From: Leucobacter sp. cx-42
GTDB lineage: Bacteria > Actinomycetota > Actinomycetes > Actinomycetales > Microbacteriaceae
DNA: 64,000 nucleotides
Direction of reading: 5' to 3'
Assembly: GCF_014529985.1 (NCBI RefSeq)
Contig: NZ_JACVMU010000013.1
Span: forward strand, 25,141 to 89,140
Shown here: positions 27,187 to 36,697 of the stretch, piece by piece
Position numbering within the stretch: position 1 is the first letter of the stretch
Layout of the letters: each line of letters starts with the position of its first letter
Program-made: the position numbers and the translations under genes
The notes under the pieces: model-generated
The model's input: only the letters and a program-made list of their open reading frames with translations
Told to the model about the DNA's origin: nothing
The model's database searches: none

Positions 27187-29901
27187 ATGATCTCTGCCCG
27201 TGCTCCGCGGGTGAGGCGAGGTGTGACGCTGGTCACCCTCGCCGCGCTTGTTGGTGGCGGCCTCGCGCTGCCCGTCGCAAGCTCCGCTTTCGCCGCACCA
27301 ATTGCTGCCGCGACGACGCCCGAACTCCCGACTGCTCCGCTCGTGACCACGGGAACTGAGTGGCATTACCTCGATACCGCGGTTGATCCCTCGGCAGGGG
27401 GCGCGGATCGCAACAGCTGGACCGCCCCAGACTTCGCAGATGATGCTTGGGCCGTGGCGCCGGGCGCATTCGGTGTGAAGGGCAACAAGCTTGCCGCTGT
27501 CGGGCCGTACACCCCGAAGACCAAGCTGCAGCACTACATCAATGACACCGCGGCGCCGACGGTGCCGACCTACTTCTTCCGGACGAGCTTCGAGCTCGCT
27601 GAGGGTGCTGCGGCGCAGATCGGCGCCGTGAAGTCAGAGGTCATCTACGACGACGCACTGCGCGTGTATGTCAACGGTGAGAAGGTGGCGGGCTTTGTTG
27701 ACGAGCGCGTTGACGATGCGAACCCGTCGAACCTGCAGTACGCGGGAAACTCCGCTGGTGACCCAGCGAAGAGCACGTTCGCCATTGATCCGGCGCTGTT
27801 GCATGACGGCACGAACACGATCGCGGTCGCCCTGTACCAGGACCGCGAGTCGTCGTCCGACGCCTACTTCGACATGACGAGCCTCACGCTTCAGCCGAAG
27901 AACGAAGACGGCTCGGTTGACCCGGTGGCGGCGGCACCGTCGCGTGTGATCCTCACCCCGACCGAGACTCCCACCACCTCACAGTCGTTCTCGTGGATGG
28001 CTGGTGACGCAGGTCACACGATCGGCCAGGTAGAGATTGGTGCGGTTGGCGATGCGGCAGCGGGATCCGCCCCCGCATCGACCCGCGTGATCGACGCGTA
28101 CGAAGCTGGCAAGGTCAACGGCAACCTCAACCCGCACTTCTCGGCGACGGTTGCAGACCTCGAGCCCGCAACTGACTACCGCTACCGTGTCGGCCTGCCC
28201 GGCGCGTGGAGCGAGTGGTTTGATTTCACGACCGCTGACCCGAGCGACACCGACTTCCAGTTCGTGTACTACGGTGACGCGCAGATCGGCCTCGACACGA
28301 CCTGGCCCTCGGTCGTGCAGCAGGCCGAGGCGAAGGCGACCGATTCGATCGGTTCGGTGCACGCTGGCGATCTCATCAACACCGGCAGCAATGATGTCGA
28401 GTGGCAGAACTGGTTCAAGGGCATGGAGCGCTCAGCAACGAGCACGAACGTCATGGCCGCGCCTGGCAACCACGAATACTCGGGCGACAAGCTGCTCCAG
28501 TCGTGGAAGGCACACTTCGAATACCCGCTGAACCAGCCAGGAACCGAGACCATCGGTGACCTCGCGGCGCTCGCACAGGGCGACACCGACGCGGCGAAGC
28601 AGTACGCGGCGTACTTCGAGCGCTGGGCAGAGTTCGCGGCAGAGACCGTGTACTTCACGGACTACCAGGGCGTACGCTTCATCACGCTCAACGCGACTCG
28701 CGACACCACCTTCCTGAAGCCTGATAACCTCCCCGCGTGCACCGGCACCGAGTGCCCGAGCGGCAAGGTGCAGGAGCTCTGGACCGAGTACCAGGCGGCA
28801 TGGCTCGACTACGTGCTCAAGAACAGCGCATCGAAGTGGAACGTCGTCACCTTCCACCAGCCGGTCTACTCGACCTCGTCGGGACGTGACGAAGCGGTCC
28901 TGCGCAAGCACTGGGTTCCCGTTTTCGAAGAGAACAACATTGATCTCGTGCTCATGGGGCACGACCACACCTACGGCCGCGGATACAACACCGCCGACCT
29001 CACCGACACCTCCGGCCTTACGACCGGTCCCGTCTACGCTGTTTCGAACTCGGGCGCGAAGCACTACGACCTCGAGACCGAAGAGAAGAACGTGTGGACG
29101 AACAATGGTGCGATTCAGCGGATCCGCGCCCAGGACGTCACGACCTACCAGGTCATCGACGTCACCGAGGATCAGCTGACCTACCGCTCGTACGTCGCTG
29201 AGCGCCCCGCGAGCGCACAGAGCTTCACGCTCACCGACGCGAGTGGCGAGCGCCCGGTCTACACCGAGAAGGCAGTGCCGCAGGTCGGCGAGCTCTTCGA
29301 CGAGTTCACCGTCACCAAGTACGCGACCGACACCAAGTGGGTCACTGAGCCCGGCGTTGATGCACCGGCGGGACCTGAGCTGACGCTCGGCGCAACCGAG
29401 GTCCAGCAGGGCGCGGATCTCACCATCGCAGGTACGGGCTTCACCCCCGAGAGTGAGCTGAAGGTAGAACTTCACTCTGACCCGGTCGAGCTCGGCACCG
29501 CAACCGTTGACGCCGATGGCGCGTTCTCGACGACCGTCACCATCCCGGCGGACGCCGCGACCGATACCCCGCACGAACTCGTCGTCGTGCTCCCGAACGG
29601 TAAGTCGGTCTCGACACCGCTCACCGTGACCGCAGCTGCGCCCGTCGAGCCCGGTGGCGGGACTGACGGCGGCACCGATGGTGGTGCTGACGGCGGATCG
29701 GGTTCGACTGACGGTTCCGGTTCCGGCTCCGCAGGTGGTTCGGGTTCCGGCTCGGGCTCGAACGGAACCGCGACTAACGGCGCCCCTGGCCTCGCCAATA
29801 CCGGTGCAGCTGGTCTGCTCCCGCTCGGCGTTGCCGGTGCGCTGCTGCTGGCAGCTGGTGTGGCGGTCGTGATCCGCCGACGTCAGCGGGCGAGCGCGTA
29901 G
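27187..29901 (+). CDS. Secreted LANTG-anchored metallophosphoesterase
   Basis: About 904 residues with a signal peptide (cleavage near FAA-PIA). Residues about 40-240 form an N-terminal beta domain, then a fibronectin-like purple-acid-phosphatase N-domain (TPTTSQSFSWM), then the calcineurin-like phosphoesterase core with YGDAQ (about 362-366), AGDLINTG (about 392), GNHE (about 427) and GHDHTYGRG (about 590), which carry the metal ligands. A C-terminal Ig-like domain, a Gly/Ser-rich linker, LANTG (869-873), a hydrophobic helix and RRRQRASA form the sortase E signal. Three ATGs in tandem (27181, 27184, 27187) follow AAAGGA; spacing favours the third. Probably a cell-wall phosphatase or nucleotidase. 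Confidence 0.92.
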   Translation: MISARAPRVRRGVTLVTLAALVGGGLALPVASSAFAAPIAAATTPELPTAPLVTTGTEWHYLDTAVDPSAGGADRNSWTAPDFADDAWAVAPGAFGVKGNKLAAVGPYTPKTKLQHYINDTAAPTVPTYFFRTSFELAEGAAAQIGAVKSEVIYDDALRVYVNGEKVAGFVDERVDDANPSNLQYAGNSAGDPAKSTFAIDPALLHDGTNTIAVALYQDRESSSDAYFDMTSLTLQPKNEDGSVDPVAAAPSRVILTPTETPTTSQSFSWMAGDAGHTIGQVEIGAVGDAAAGSAPASTRVIDAYEAGKVNGNLNPHFSATVADLEPATDYRYRVGLPGAWSEWFDFTTADPSDTDFQFVYYGDAQIGLDTTWPSVVQQAEAKATDSIGSVHAGDLINTGSNDVEWQNWFKGMERSATSTNVMAAPGNHEYSGDKLLQSWKAHFEYPLNQPGTETIGDLAALAQGDTDAAKQYAAYFERWAEFAAETVYFTDYQGVRFITLNATRDTTFLKPDNLPACTGTECPSGKVQELWTEYQAAWLDYVLKNSASKWNVVTFHQPVYSTSSGRDEAVLRKHWVPVFEENNIDLVLMGHDHTYGRGYNTADLTDTSGLTTGPVYAVSNSGAKHYDLETEEKNVWTNNGAIQRIRAQDVTTYQVIDVTEDQLTYRSYVAERPASAQSFTLTDASGERPVYTEKAVPQVGELFDEFTVTKYATDTKWVTEPGVDAPAGPELTLGATEVQQGADLTIAGTGFTPESELKVELHSDPVELGTATVDADGAFSTTVTIPADAATDTPHELVVVLPNGKSVSTPLTVTAAAPVEPGGGTDGGTDGGADGGSGSTDGSGSGSAGGSGSGSGSNGTATNGAPGLANTGAAGLLPLGVAGALLLAAGVAVVIRRRQRASA

Positions 29902-29919
29902 CGACTCGCTCCCGGAAGT

Positions 29920-29960
29920 CATCGGCCCCAGCTGCGTATTCCACGCGGTTGGGGCCGATG
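29920..29960 (+). terminator. Terminator after phosphoesterase gene
   Basis: An 11-bp perfect stem CATCGGCCCCA / TGGGGCCGATG with a further inner pairing, followed by GCTTT. Confidence 0.8.
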
Positions 29961-30036
29961 GCTTTGCAACACCGGCTCACGCGCGGTGCAGCGGAGTGAG
30001 CGCCACATCTTGTCACCCGGGTGACGGGCAGCTTGC

Positions 30037-30128
30037 AACCTGCCGAGAACGCCCCGTTCCATCGAAAAGGCCCCGTTCTTGCGGATGAAACTGGTCATCT
30101 CGCAGGAACGGGGCCTATTCGTGCGGTC
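30037..30128. repeat. Dispersed palindromic element, copy C (most divergent)
   Basis: Begins AACCTGCCGAGAACG and aligns ungapped with the other copies through the central GCGGATGAAA region. A strong inner stem AGGCCCCGTTCTTGCG / CGCAGGAACGGGGCCT is visible. It lies in the convergent gap between the phosphoesterase gene and pknB and could terminate either transcript. Confidence 0.75.
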
Positions 30129-30152
30129 GGCCGTTCGGCCTGGTCGGCGAGA

Positions 30153-31850
30153 TTAGCCGGTGCAGTAGGTGAGCTCCAGCGCCGAGCCCTGGGGCTGGCG
30201 GCCGATGAGCGACTGCTCCATGATTGGGAGGCTCTCGCCAACCTCACAGCCGGTATCGGCAGTGGAGAGCGGGCGCAGCTGCAGCTTCACGTTGAGCGAC
30301 GAGGTGAGCGAGCGCGCAACCTCGAGCGACTGGCCGGTGAGGTCGGGAATCTCGACGAGGCCGCTCGACACCGTAATGTCGACGGTCGAGCCCGAGCGCA
30401 GCTCAGTCTTGGGTTCAGGGACGACCTCGAGCACGCGGTTGGCCGGCAGCGGATCATCACTCTGGTTGATCTCACCCACGCGCAAGCCGAGCTCCTGGAG
30501 CTTCTTCGTGTACGCGTCGAGCGTCGCATTGCCGACCTCTGGCACCGCCGCTGACTCAGGGCCGAGCGAGATGACCACGCCAACCTCGGCGCCCTGCGAC
30601 AGGGTGGTACCCGCCTCGGGGTCGGTCGAAATGACGTAGCCGCCAGGGATCGACTCGCTGTTCTCCTCAGAGATCAGCGGGATCAAGTTCTGCTTCCCGA
30701 GCGCATCGATAGCTTCGGCGCGCGTGTAGTTCGTGAGATCCGGCACGCGGGGCGCCGTCTCAATGTTCGGCGACGGCAGCGTCACCAGCCAGAAGATCAC
30801 GGCCACCACGATCGCGGCGACCGTCAAGATTGCGGCCCAGGTCCACATGACTGGCGGGCGACTCTGCGAACGCGATCCGCCGCTTTCAGCGAGCTGACGC
30901 AGTGCAAGATCGGAGTCAGAAACCTCGTCACCACTCGTGAACAGCATGCTGCTGTCGGTGTCGGGCTGAGGCAGATCTGGCATCTGGCCGATCGATGCCT
31001 CGCGCAGCGCAGTACGGAACTCAGCTGCGGTCTGGAACCGGCGAGTGCGGTCCTTCACCAGACCGTGCAGCACGACCGCGTCGAGCTCTGCGGTGACTTC
31101 CGGGTTGCGCGTGCTCGGCGCTTTCGGGCGCTCGCTCACGTGCTGGTACGCCACAGACACCGCTGACTCGCCAACGAACGGCACGTTGCCCGTGAGGAGT
31201 TCGTAGAGCAAGACCGCAGTGGAGTACAGATCGGTGCGCGGATCGATCGGCTCGCCCTTCGCCTGCTCCGGCGAGAAGTATGCGGCGGTGCCGAGAATGG
31301 CGGTGGTCTGCTGCAGCGTGGAAGACGTGTCTGAGACTGCGCGGCTGATGCCGAAGTCCATGACCTTGACCTGGCCGGTCTTGGTGATCATGACGTTTGC
31401 GGGCTTGATGTCGCGGTGGACGATGCCTGCGCGGTGCGAGTACTCGAGCGCGGTGAGGACAGACTCAGTGACGCGAGCTGCCTCCTGCAGCGACAGCGGT
31501 TGATCCTGCACGAGCTGGCGAAGGTTGGTTCCCTCGACGTACTCCATGACGATAAACGGAAGACGCTTTGCGCCATCTGCAGTCTGGATGAGGTCGTCGC
31601 CCGCATCAAAGACACGAACGATGGTCGGGTGCGCCATGCGGGCAGCCGACTGGGCCTCCTGGCGGAAGCGCGAGCGGAACTGGTCGTCGTGAGCCAGCTC
31701 TGCCTTCATTACCTTGATGGCAACTTGACGCCCGAGCTTGGTGTCTGTCCCGCGGTAGACCGTAGCCATACCGCCTTGGCCGATGAACTCGCCAAGCGCA
31801 TAACGCCCTGCGAGGATACGCTGTTCACCAACGCCTGCGGCCTCGGACAT
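30153..31850 (-). CDS. pknB: Serine/threonine protein kinase PknB with PASTA domains
   Basis: A 565-residue membrane receptor kinase that controls cell-wall synthesis and division. The kinase lobe has the G-loop GQGGMATVYRG, Lys46 (VAIKVMK), HRDIKPAN (145-152), DFG (165-167) and SPEQAKG in the activation segment. A juxtamembrane region, one transmembrane helix (335-357) and three extracellular PASTA domains (about 368-432, 433-500, 501-565) follow. The ATG at 31850 with AAGGGG upstream is preferred over an upstream GTG. The pknA operon has its own terminator, so pknB is a separate transcript here; a TAGACT at 31884-31889 (minus strand) is a candidate -10. Confidence 0.96.
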   Translation of the reverse strand: MSEAAGVGEQRILAGRYALGEFIGQGGMATVYRGTDTKLGRQVAIKVMKAELAHDDQFRSRFRQEAQSAARMAHPTIVRVFDAGDDLIQTADGAKRLPFIVMEYVEGTNLRQLVQDQPLSLQEAARVTESVLTALEYSHRAGIVHRDIKPANVMITKTGQVKVMDFGISRAVSDTSSTLQQTTAILGTAAYFSPEQAKGEPIDPRTDLYSTAVLLYELLTGNVPFVGESAVSVAYQHVSERPKAPSTRNPEVTAELDAVVLHGLVKDRTRRFQTAAEFRTALREASIGQMPDLPQPDTDSSMLFTSGDEVSDSDLALRQLAESGGSRSQSRPPVMWTWAAILTVAAIVVAVIFWLVTLPSPNIETAPRVPDLTNYTRAEAIDALGKQNLIPLISEENSESIPGGYVISTDPEAGTTLSQGAEVGVVISLGPESAAVPEVGNATLDAYTKKLQELGLRVGEINQSDDPLPANRVLEVVPEPKTELRSGSTVDITVSSGLVEIPDLTGQSLEVARSLTSSLNVKLQLRPLSTADTGCEVGESLPIMEQSLIGRQPQGSALELTYCTG

Positions 31851-32019
31851 GCACACCCCTTCCGTAGAGACAAACTACCTTCCAGTCTACGTGGCTGACC
31901 TGAGCGCCACGACGGTCATGCATAACGATTGCAGTACGTGGATGAGATGTTCTACAGGCCTACAGATGTCGTCGAAATGACGAACAAATGGCAGCGCCTC
32001 CGTGCGTCGGCCAGATACA

Positions 32020-32056
32020 AAAAGCGAGGGCACCCAAATCGGATGCCCTCGCTTTT
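32020..32056. terminator. Terminator after pknA
   Basis: AAAAGCGAGGGCA / TGCCCTCGCTTTT, a perfect 13-bp stem with A and T flanks, 24 bases past the pknA stop and 169 bases before the pknB start. It separates the two kinase transcripts. Confidence 0.9.
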
Positions 32057-32079
32057 CATCATTGGAAGAGATGCGGAAC

Positions 32080-33813
32080 TTAGTTGTCCTTGTTCTCGCT
32101 TGCGTCGCCACCATCGGTGGGCGGGGTGACAGGCTCGGTCACCGTAATGGTGAGTGCACCAGATGCGTCAGAAGTACGCTCCTGCGCACCCGAGCAGGTG
32201 AGCTTGTACGAGATGTTTACCGAGCCGGCGCTCATCGCCATGAACGTTGCGCCGCTCGCTGACGGGGTGTTCTGCAACGAAACGATGCCCTGCGGATCAG
32301 ACAAGATCTCGTACTGGGGGTTGCCGAGGCCCGAGGGGCAGCTCGAGTCGAAGCCGGTGACGGTGAAGGTGCTGCCGACGGCAACTGACGACACATCGCT
32401 CTTCGGAGTCGACGGGGTGCCGAGCTGCGGGAAGCCGGTGTTCACAGCCAGGGTGATCGTCTGGTCGAATGCAACCGTGCCCGAGGGGTTGATGCCCGAA
32501 ACGAGACCAACCTGTGCATCGGGAACGGGGCCAACCTCAGTCTTGCTGACGTTCTGGAATCCCAGACCGTTCAGGTAGCCAACTGCCTCGTCGTACGTCT
32601 TACCAACAACCTGGCTCTCGTCGATCGTCGCGGTGGTGGGCTCTTCAGGCTCAACAACGGTCGGCTTGGTCGGCTTTGGCTTGGTGGTCTCGGTCGTCGT
32701 GCCCTTATCGTTCTGCGCAGCAGAGACGAGTGCGTAGACGGTGCCGCCACCGATGAGCAGGAGCAGCGCGAGGAGCGAGATGAGCGGCCAGGTCCAGCGG
32801 CTCTTCTTTTTCTTCGGCTTCTCGTCGCCCTCGATGTCGGTGCCTTCGATGTCGCCCTCAGCCGACTCGGGAAGCACGCCAGTCTGCGGCATCATCGTGG
32901 TCGCAGCGTCGTCCATCTGCGGCATGACGGTGGTCGCAGCGCTCGTATCGGGTGCGCCGAGCACCTGCGGGACGTAGCTCGCAGCGAGCTGTACGTCGCC
33001 GCGGTGCAGCGCTGCCGCTGCCGAAGCCAGCTTTGCAGCGGTCTCGGGACGGCCGTCTGCATCCTTATCGAGGCACGCGTACACCAGGTTACGGACTGCC
33101 TCAGGGATGTCATCGGGCAGTGCGGGCGGCTCGTCATTGATCTGAGCCATCGCGATTGCGACCTGCGATTCGCCCGTGAAGGGACGCTTACCTGCGAGGC
33201 ACTCGTATGCGACGATGCCGAGCGAGTAAATGTCGGTCGCTGCGGTTGCCGAGTGGCCGCTTGCCTGCTCAGGTGCGAGGTACTGAACGGTACCCATGAC
33301 CTGGCCGGTCGCGGTGAGAGGCACCTGGTCGGCGATGCGTGCGATTCCGAAGTCGGTGATCTTGACGCGGCCCTCAGGGGTGATGAGCAGGTTACCCGGC
33401 TTCACATCGCGGTGCACGAGGCCCGCGTCGTGAGCCGCCTGCAGCGACGTTGCGGTCTGCGCGACGATACCGAGTACACGGTTCGAAGGCAGCCGGCCTT
33501 CGCGCTCAATAATCGTTGAGAGCGGTTCACCGGGAACCAGCTCCATAACGATGTACGCCGAGCCCTGTTCTTCGCCGTAGTCAAAGACATTCGCGATTCC
33601 CTCGTGGTTCACGAGCGCAGCGTGACGTGCCTCGGCACGGAAACGCTCGAGGAACCCGGGGTCCCCCATGTACTCGTCCTTGAGGATCTTAATCGCGACG
33701 GTACGACCGATGATGTTGTCGGTCGCCCGCCAAACCTCGCCCATGCCGCCAACGGCGACCCGTGAGCTCAGCTCATAGCGACCGCCGAACGTGATCCCTT
33801 CTGCTGGCCTCAT
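32080..33813 (-). CDS. pknA: Serine/threonine protein kinase PknA-like with PASTA domain
   Basis: A 577-residue kinase: G-loop VGGMGEVW, Lys42 (AIKILK), HRDVKPGN (134-141), DFG (154-156), APEQASG. A cytoplasmic linker (about 275-337) contains the duplicated TTVMPQ and TTMMPQ motifs, likely phospho-threonine sites for FHA proteins, then a Lys-rich stop and one transmembrane helix (341-365). One PASTA domain (about 405-470) and a further beta domain with two cysteines follow. Mycobacterial PknA lacks extracellular PASTA, so the name follows position and not architecture. Its ATG overlaps the pbpA stop by 4 bases. Confidence 0.94.
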   Translation of the reverse strand: MRPAEGITFGGRYELSSRVAVGGMGEVWRATDNIIGRTVAIKILKDEYMGDPGFLERFRAEARHAALVNHEGIANVFDYGEEQGSAYIVMELVPGEPLSTIIEREGRLPSNRVLGIVAQTATSLQAAHDAGLVHRDVKPGNLLITPEGRVKITDFGIARIADQVPLTATGQVMGTVQYLAPEQASGHSATAATDIYSLGIVAYECLAGKRPFTGESQVAIAMAQINDEPPALPDDIPEAVRNLVYACLDKDADGRPETAAKLASAAAALHRGDVQLAASYVPQVLGAPDTSAATTVMPQMDDAATTMMPQTGVLPESAEGDIEGTDIEGDEKPKKKKSRWTWPLISLLALLLLIGGGTVYALVSAAQNDKGTTTETTKPKPTKPTVVEPEEPTTATIDESQVVGKTYDEAVGYLNGLGFQNVSKTEVGPVPDAQVGLVSGINPSGTVAFDQTITLAVNTGFPQLGTPSTPKSDVSSVAVGSTFTVTGFDSSCPSGLGNPQYEILSDPQGIVSLQNTPSASGATFMAMSAGSVNISYKLTCSGAQERTSDASGALTITVTEPVTPPTDGGDASENKDN

Positions 33814-35297
33814 TCGCTCAACACCGCTTCCATTACTCGTTTTCCAATGATTGTTGTGGTCTCTGACGACATTGCGTCGTAATTGAATGCAGCTCCGCCG
33901 CCGTCGGCGACCACTACAGCTACGGCAACCTTCGGGTCATCTACCGGCGCGAAGCCGGTGTACCAGAGCGTGTACGGACGAACCGTTCCGTCTTCGTCGT
34001 TGCCCATTTCGGCAGTACCCGTTTTGCCAGCTACGCGAACCCCGTCAATGCCGGAGGAGTTCGCGTATCCGTCTGCCGAAGAAACTCCAAGCTCCATCAT
34101 TGCAGCGATCTCATTCGCCGTCTGGGATGAGATAGGCGTGGAGTACTCTTTCTCGCTAAATGACTGCTCGACCTTGAGGTCGGGCGAAATCACCGATTCG
34201 ACGAGCTGCGGGTACATCACCGTGCCGTTGTTTGCGATGCCCGCCGAGACCATTGCGATCTGGAGGGGCGTCGCACGAACGTCGAACTGGCCGATTGAAG
34301 AGAGCGCTGCCTGCGCCGCGTCTTCAGGCTTGGGTGCCTGACTTGCCGTGGTGCTGAACGGAATTTCGAGCTCGTCACCGAAACCGTACGCGGTTGCCAT
34401 CTCAGGAATCGCGTTGAGATCCATACCCGCTGCGAGCTGCGCGAATGGCAGGTTGCATGAGATGCGGATCGCTTCGGTCAGGGTCGTCTTATCGCCGGGG
34501 CCACACGCTGCGTTCGTGGTGTTCTTCATCTGGAACGTTGAACCGGGCAGCGTGTACGCGGAGGGGTTCGGCAGCGGCGTGGTCGGCGTTGCCTTGCCCG
34601 CTTCGAGGATTGCCGAGGCAGAGACGAGCTTGTACACCGACCCGGGAGGGTACAGATCACCAGCGACCGCGCGGTTCGCGAGGGGCTGGGCCGGATCGTC
34701 TTCAAGTGCCTGGTAGTTCTCGATGATCTGCGCGTCGCTGTTCGATGAGAGCAGGTTCGGGTCGTACGTCGGCGTCGATGCGAGCGCGAGGATCTTGCCG
34801 GTAGCCGGTTCGATTGCCACAACCGCGCCGACGAAGTCGCTCTCCATGAGGCCTTCGTATGCTGCACGCTGAGCTGCGGGGTTGATCGTTGTCTCAACCG
34901 AGCTGCCCTGCGGAGCAACGCCGTTGAGGGTGTTCAACAGGCGGCTGAAGAACTGCGCATCACCGGTGCCCGAGAGCTCCTTGTTCATCGCAGACTCGAG
35001 GCCAGACATGCCCTGCAGATGCGAGTAGTAGCCGGTGATGGGAGCGTAGAGCTCGCCCTCCGAGTACTGACGTGTGTAGTGGTAGGAGTCATCGGTCGGG
35101 ACGGAGAACGCGATGGGTTCGCCGTCGACGAGAATCGAGCCGCGCTCGACCTTGTAGCTGTTCTTCAGCGTGCGCGAATTGAGCTCATTTGCACGGAGCT
35201 CGTCTGCGTCCACGAACTGAATCATGGTGACGGCAAAGAACAGCACCAGGAACATCAGGAAGATGGTCCTGGTCAGAAACTTCAGCGGCTTGTTCAT
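33810..35297 (-). CDS. pbpA: Class B penicillin-binding protein PbpA
   Basis: A 495-residue peptidoglycan transpeptidase. An N-terminal membrane anchor (about 8-28) is followed by a dimerisation/pedestal region and the transpeptidase domain with Ser220-x-x-Lys223 (PGSVYK), SCN (280-282) and KTGT (425-428). It is paired with a SEDS glycosyltransferase (RodA) with a 4-base overlap, the usual synthase couple for cell elongation. Beta-lactams would acylate Ser220. Confidence 0.96.
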   Translation of the reverse strand: MNKPLKFLTRTIFLMFLVLFFAVTMIQFVDADELRANELNSRTLKNSYKVERGSILVDGEPIAFSVPTDDSYHYTRQYSEGELYAPITGYYSHLQGMSGLESAMNKELSGTGDAQFFSRLLNTLNGVAPQGSSVETTINPAAQRAAYEGLMESDFVGAVVAIEPATGKILALASTPTYDPNLLSSNSDAQIIENYQALEDDPAQPLANRAVAGDLYPPGSVYKLVSASAILEAGKATPTTPLPNPSAYTLPGSTFQMKNTTNAACGPGDKTTLTEAIRISCNLPFAQLAAGMDLNAIPEMATAYGFGDELEIPFSTTASQAPKPEDAAQAALSSIGQFDVRATPLQIAMVSAGIANNGTVMYPQLVESVISPDLKVEQSFSEKEYSTPISSQTANEIAAMMELGVSSADGYANSSGIDGVRVAGKTGTAEMGNDEDGTVRPYTLWYTGFAPVDDPKVAVAVVVADGGGAAFNYDAMSSETTTIIGKRVMEAVLSE

Positions 35298-36697
35298 GAC
35301 CGAATCACCAACTTCGGTTTGTTTCTGATCGAGTTCGATAGGAGTACGAGCATTGCGACGATGAGCCAGTTCGAGACCAGGGATGATCCGCCAGCCGCGA
35401 GGAACGGAGCAGTCAGGCCCGTCAGCGGGATAACGCGCGTGACGCCACCGACAACGATGAAGACCTGGAACGCGATCGAGAACGACAGGCCAGTCGCGAG
35501 GAGCTTGCCGAAGTCGTCCTGACCAGCGAAGCCAATGCGGAGGCCACGGCCAACGAGCAACAGGTATGCGGCGAGGATGACGAACAGGCCGACGAGGCCG
35601 AGCTCCTCACCGAGCGACGGGATGATGTAGTCGCTGTCAGCGAGCGGGGTGTCCTGCGGGAAGCCCTGACCGAGGCCAGTACCTGTGAGGCCACCGTTGG
35701 CCATGCCAAACAGGCCCTGCAACATCTGGAAGCTTGCGTTGTACGGGTCGGCGAACGGGTCAAGCCAGTTCGCGAAGCGCACGTTCACGTACTCGAGGGT
35801 CTGGCTCGCGACGATGCCGCCGACGAGGAACAGGCCAACGCCGAGGATGATCCAGCCGATACGGCCGGTCGCAACGTACAGCATCGACAGGAACAGGCCG
35901 AAGTAGAGCAGTGAGGTGCCGAGGTCACGCTGGAACACGAGCACACACATTGCCACGAGCCAGAAGGCAAGCAACGGGCCGAGATCGCGGCCACGCGGGA
36001 AGCGGATGCCAGCGAACTTCTTGCCCACCATCGAAAGCGCATCGCGGTTCCGCACGAGGTAGCCCGCGAAGAAGATCGCGAGGAGGATCTTGGCGATCTC
36101 ACCGGGCTGGAACGAGAAGCCGCCAATCATGATCCACACGCGTGCGCCGTACATTTCACGGCCGATACCGGGCAGCATTGGCAGCAAGAGCAAGACGAGT
36201 GCACCGAGACCGCTGAGGTACGTGAAACGGAACAGCAGCATGTGGTTCTTGATGATGAGCAAGAGCACGATGCAGGCTGCGATAGCGATCGACGACCACA
36301 CGAGCTGGCGCACAGCACCCGAACCCCAGCCTGAGAGATCTTCTGCGAGATCAAGGCGGTAGATCATGGCGATGCCAACGGTGTTCAGGAACGCTGCGAT
36401 CGGCAGAATGAGCGGATCGGCGTCGGGGGCGACCTTGCGCACCACCAGGTGCAGTGCGGTCACGAGCACGACAAACAGGATGCCAGGGGCAAGCAGGTTC
36501 GTCTCGACTTTGCCGTGGACCGTGAGGTCGATAATCAGGACCGCAGAGATGCCAACGATCAGCGAGAAGACGAGCAGTGCAAGCTCCATGCTGCGAAGCA
36601 GTCGCGGGGCGCGGATCGCAGTAATGCGCTGCAGAATGTTTTCGCTCGTGCGGTTCTGCTCGAACGTGCGCGGCTGGGCCGCCTGCTGGTCATTCAT
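35294..36697 (-). CDS. rodA: SEDS peptidoglycan glycosyltransferase RodA/FtsW family
   Basis: A 467-residue membrane protein with about 12 helices. The SEDS signature is visible as RFANWLDPFADPYNASFQ with the loop after it (GGLTGTGLGQGFPQ) and the C-terminal SLGEELGLVG motif. It polymerises lipid II together with PbpA. An extra 35-residue Gln/Arg-rich cytoplasmic N-terminus precedes the first helix. It shares one base with the end of pstP and overlaps pbpA by 4, indicating strict co-expression. Confidence 0.95.
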   Translation of the reverse strand: MNDQQAAQPRTFEQNRTSENILQRITAIRAPRLLRSMELALLVFSLIVGISAVLIIDLTVHGKVETNLLAPGILFVVLVTALHLVVRKVAPDADPLILPIAAFLNTVGIAMIYRLDLAEDLSGWGSGAVRQLVWSSIAIAACIVLLLIIKNHMLLFRFTYLSGLGALVLLLLPMLPGIGREMYGARVWIMIGGFSFQPGEIAKILLAIFFAGYLVRNRDALSMVGKKFAGIRFPRGRDLGPLLAFWLVAMCVLVFQRDLGTSLLYFGLFLSMLYVATGRIGWIILGVGLFLVGGIVASQTLEYVNVRFANWLDPFADPYNASFQMLQGLFGMANGGLTGTGLGQGFPQDTPLADSDYIIPSLGEELGLVGLFVILAAYLLLVGRGLRIGFAGQDDFGKLLATGLSFSIAFQVFIVVGGVTRVIPLTGLTAPFLAAGGSSLVSNWLIVAMLVLLSNSIRNKPKLVIRS

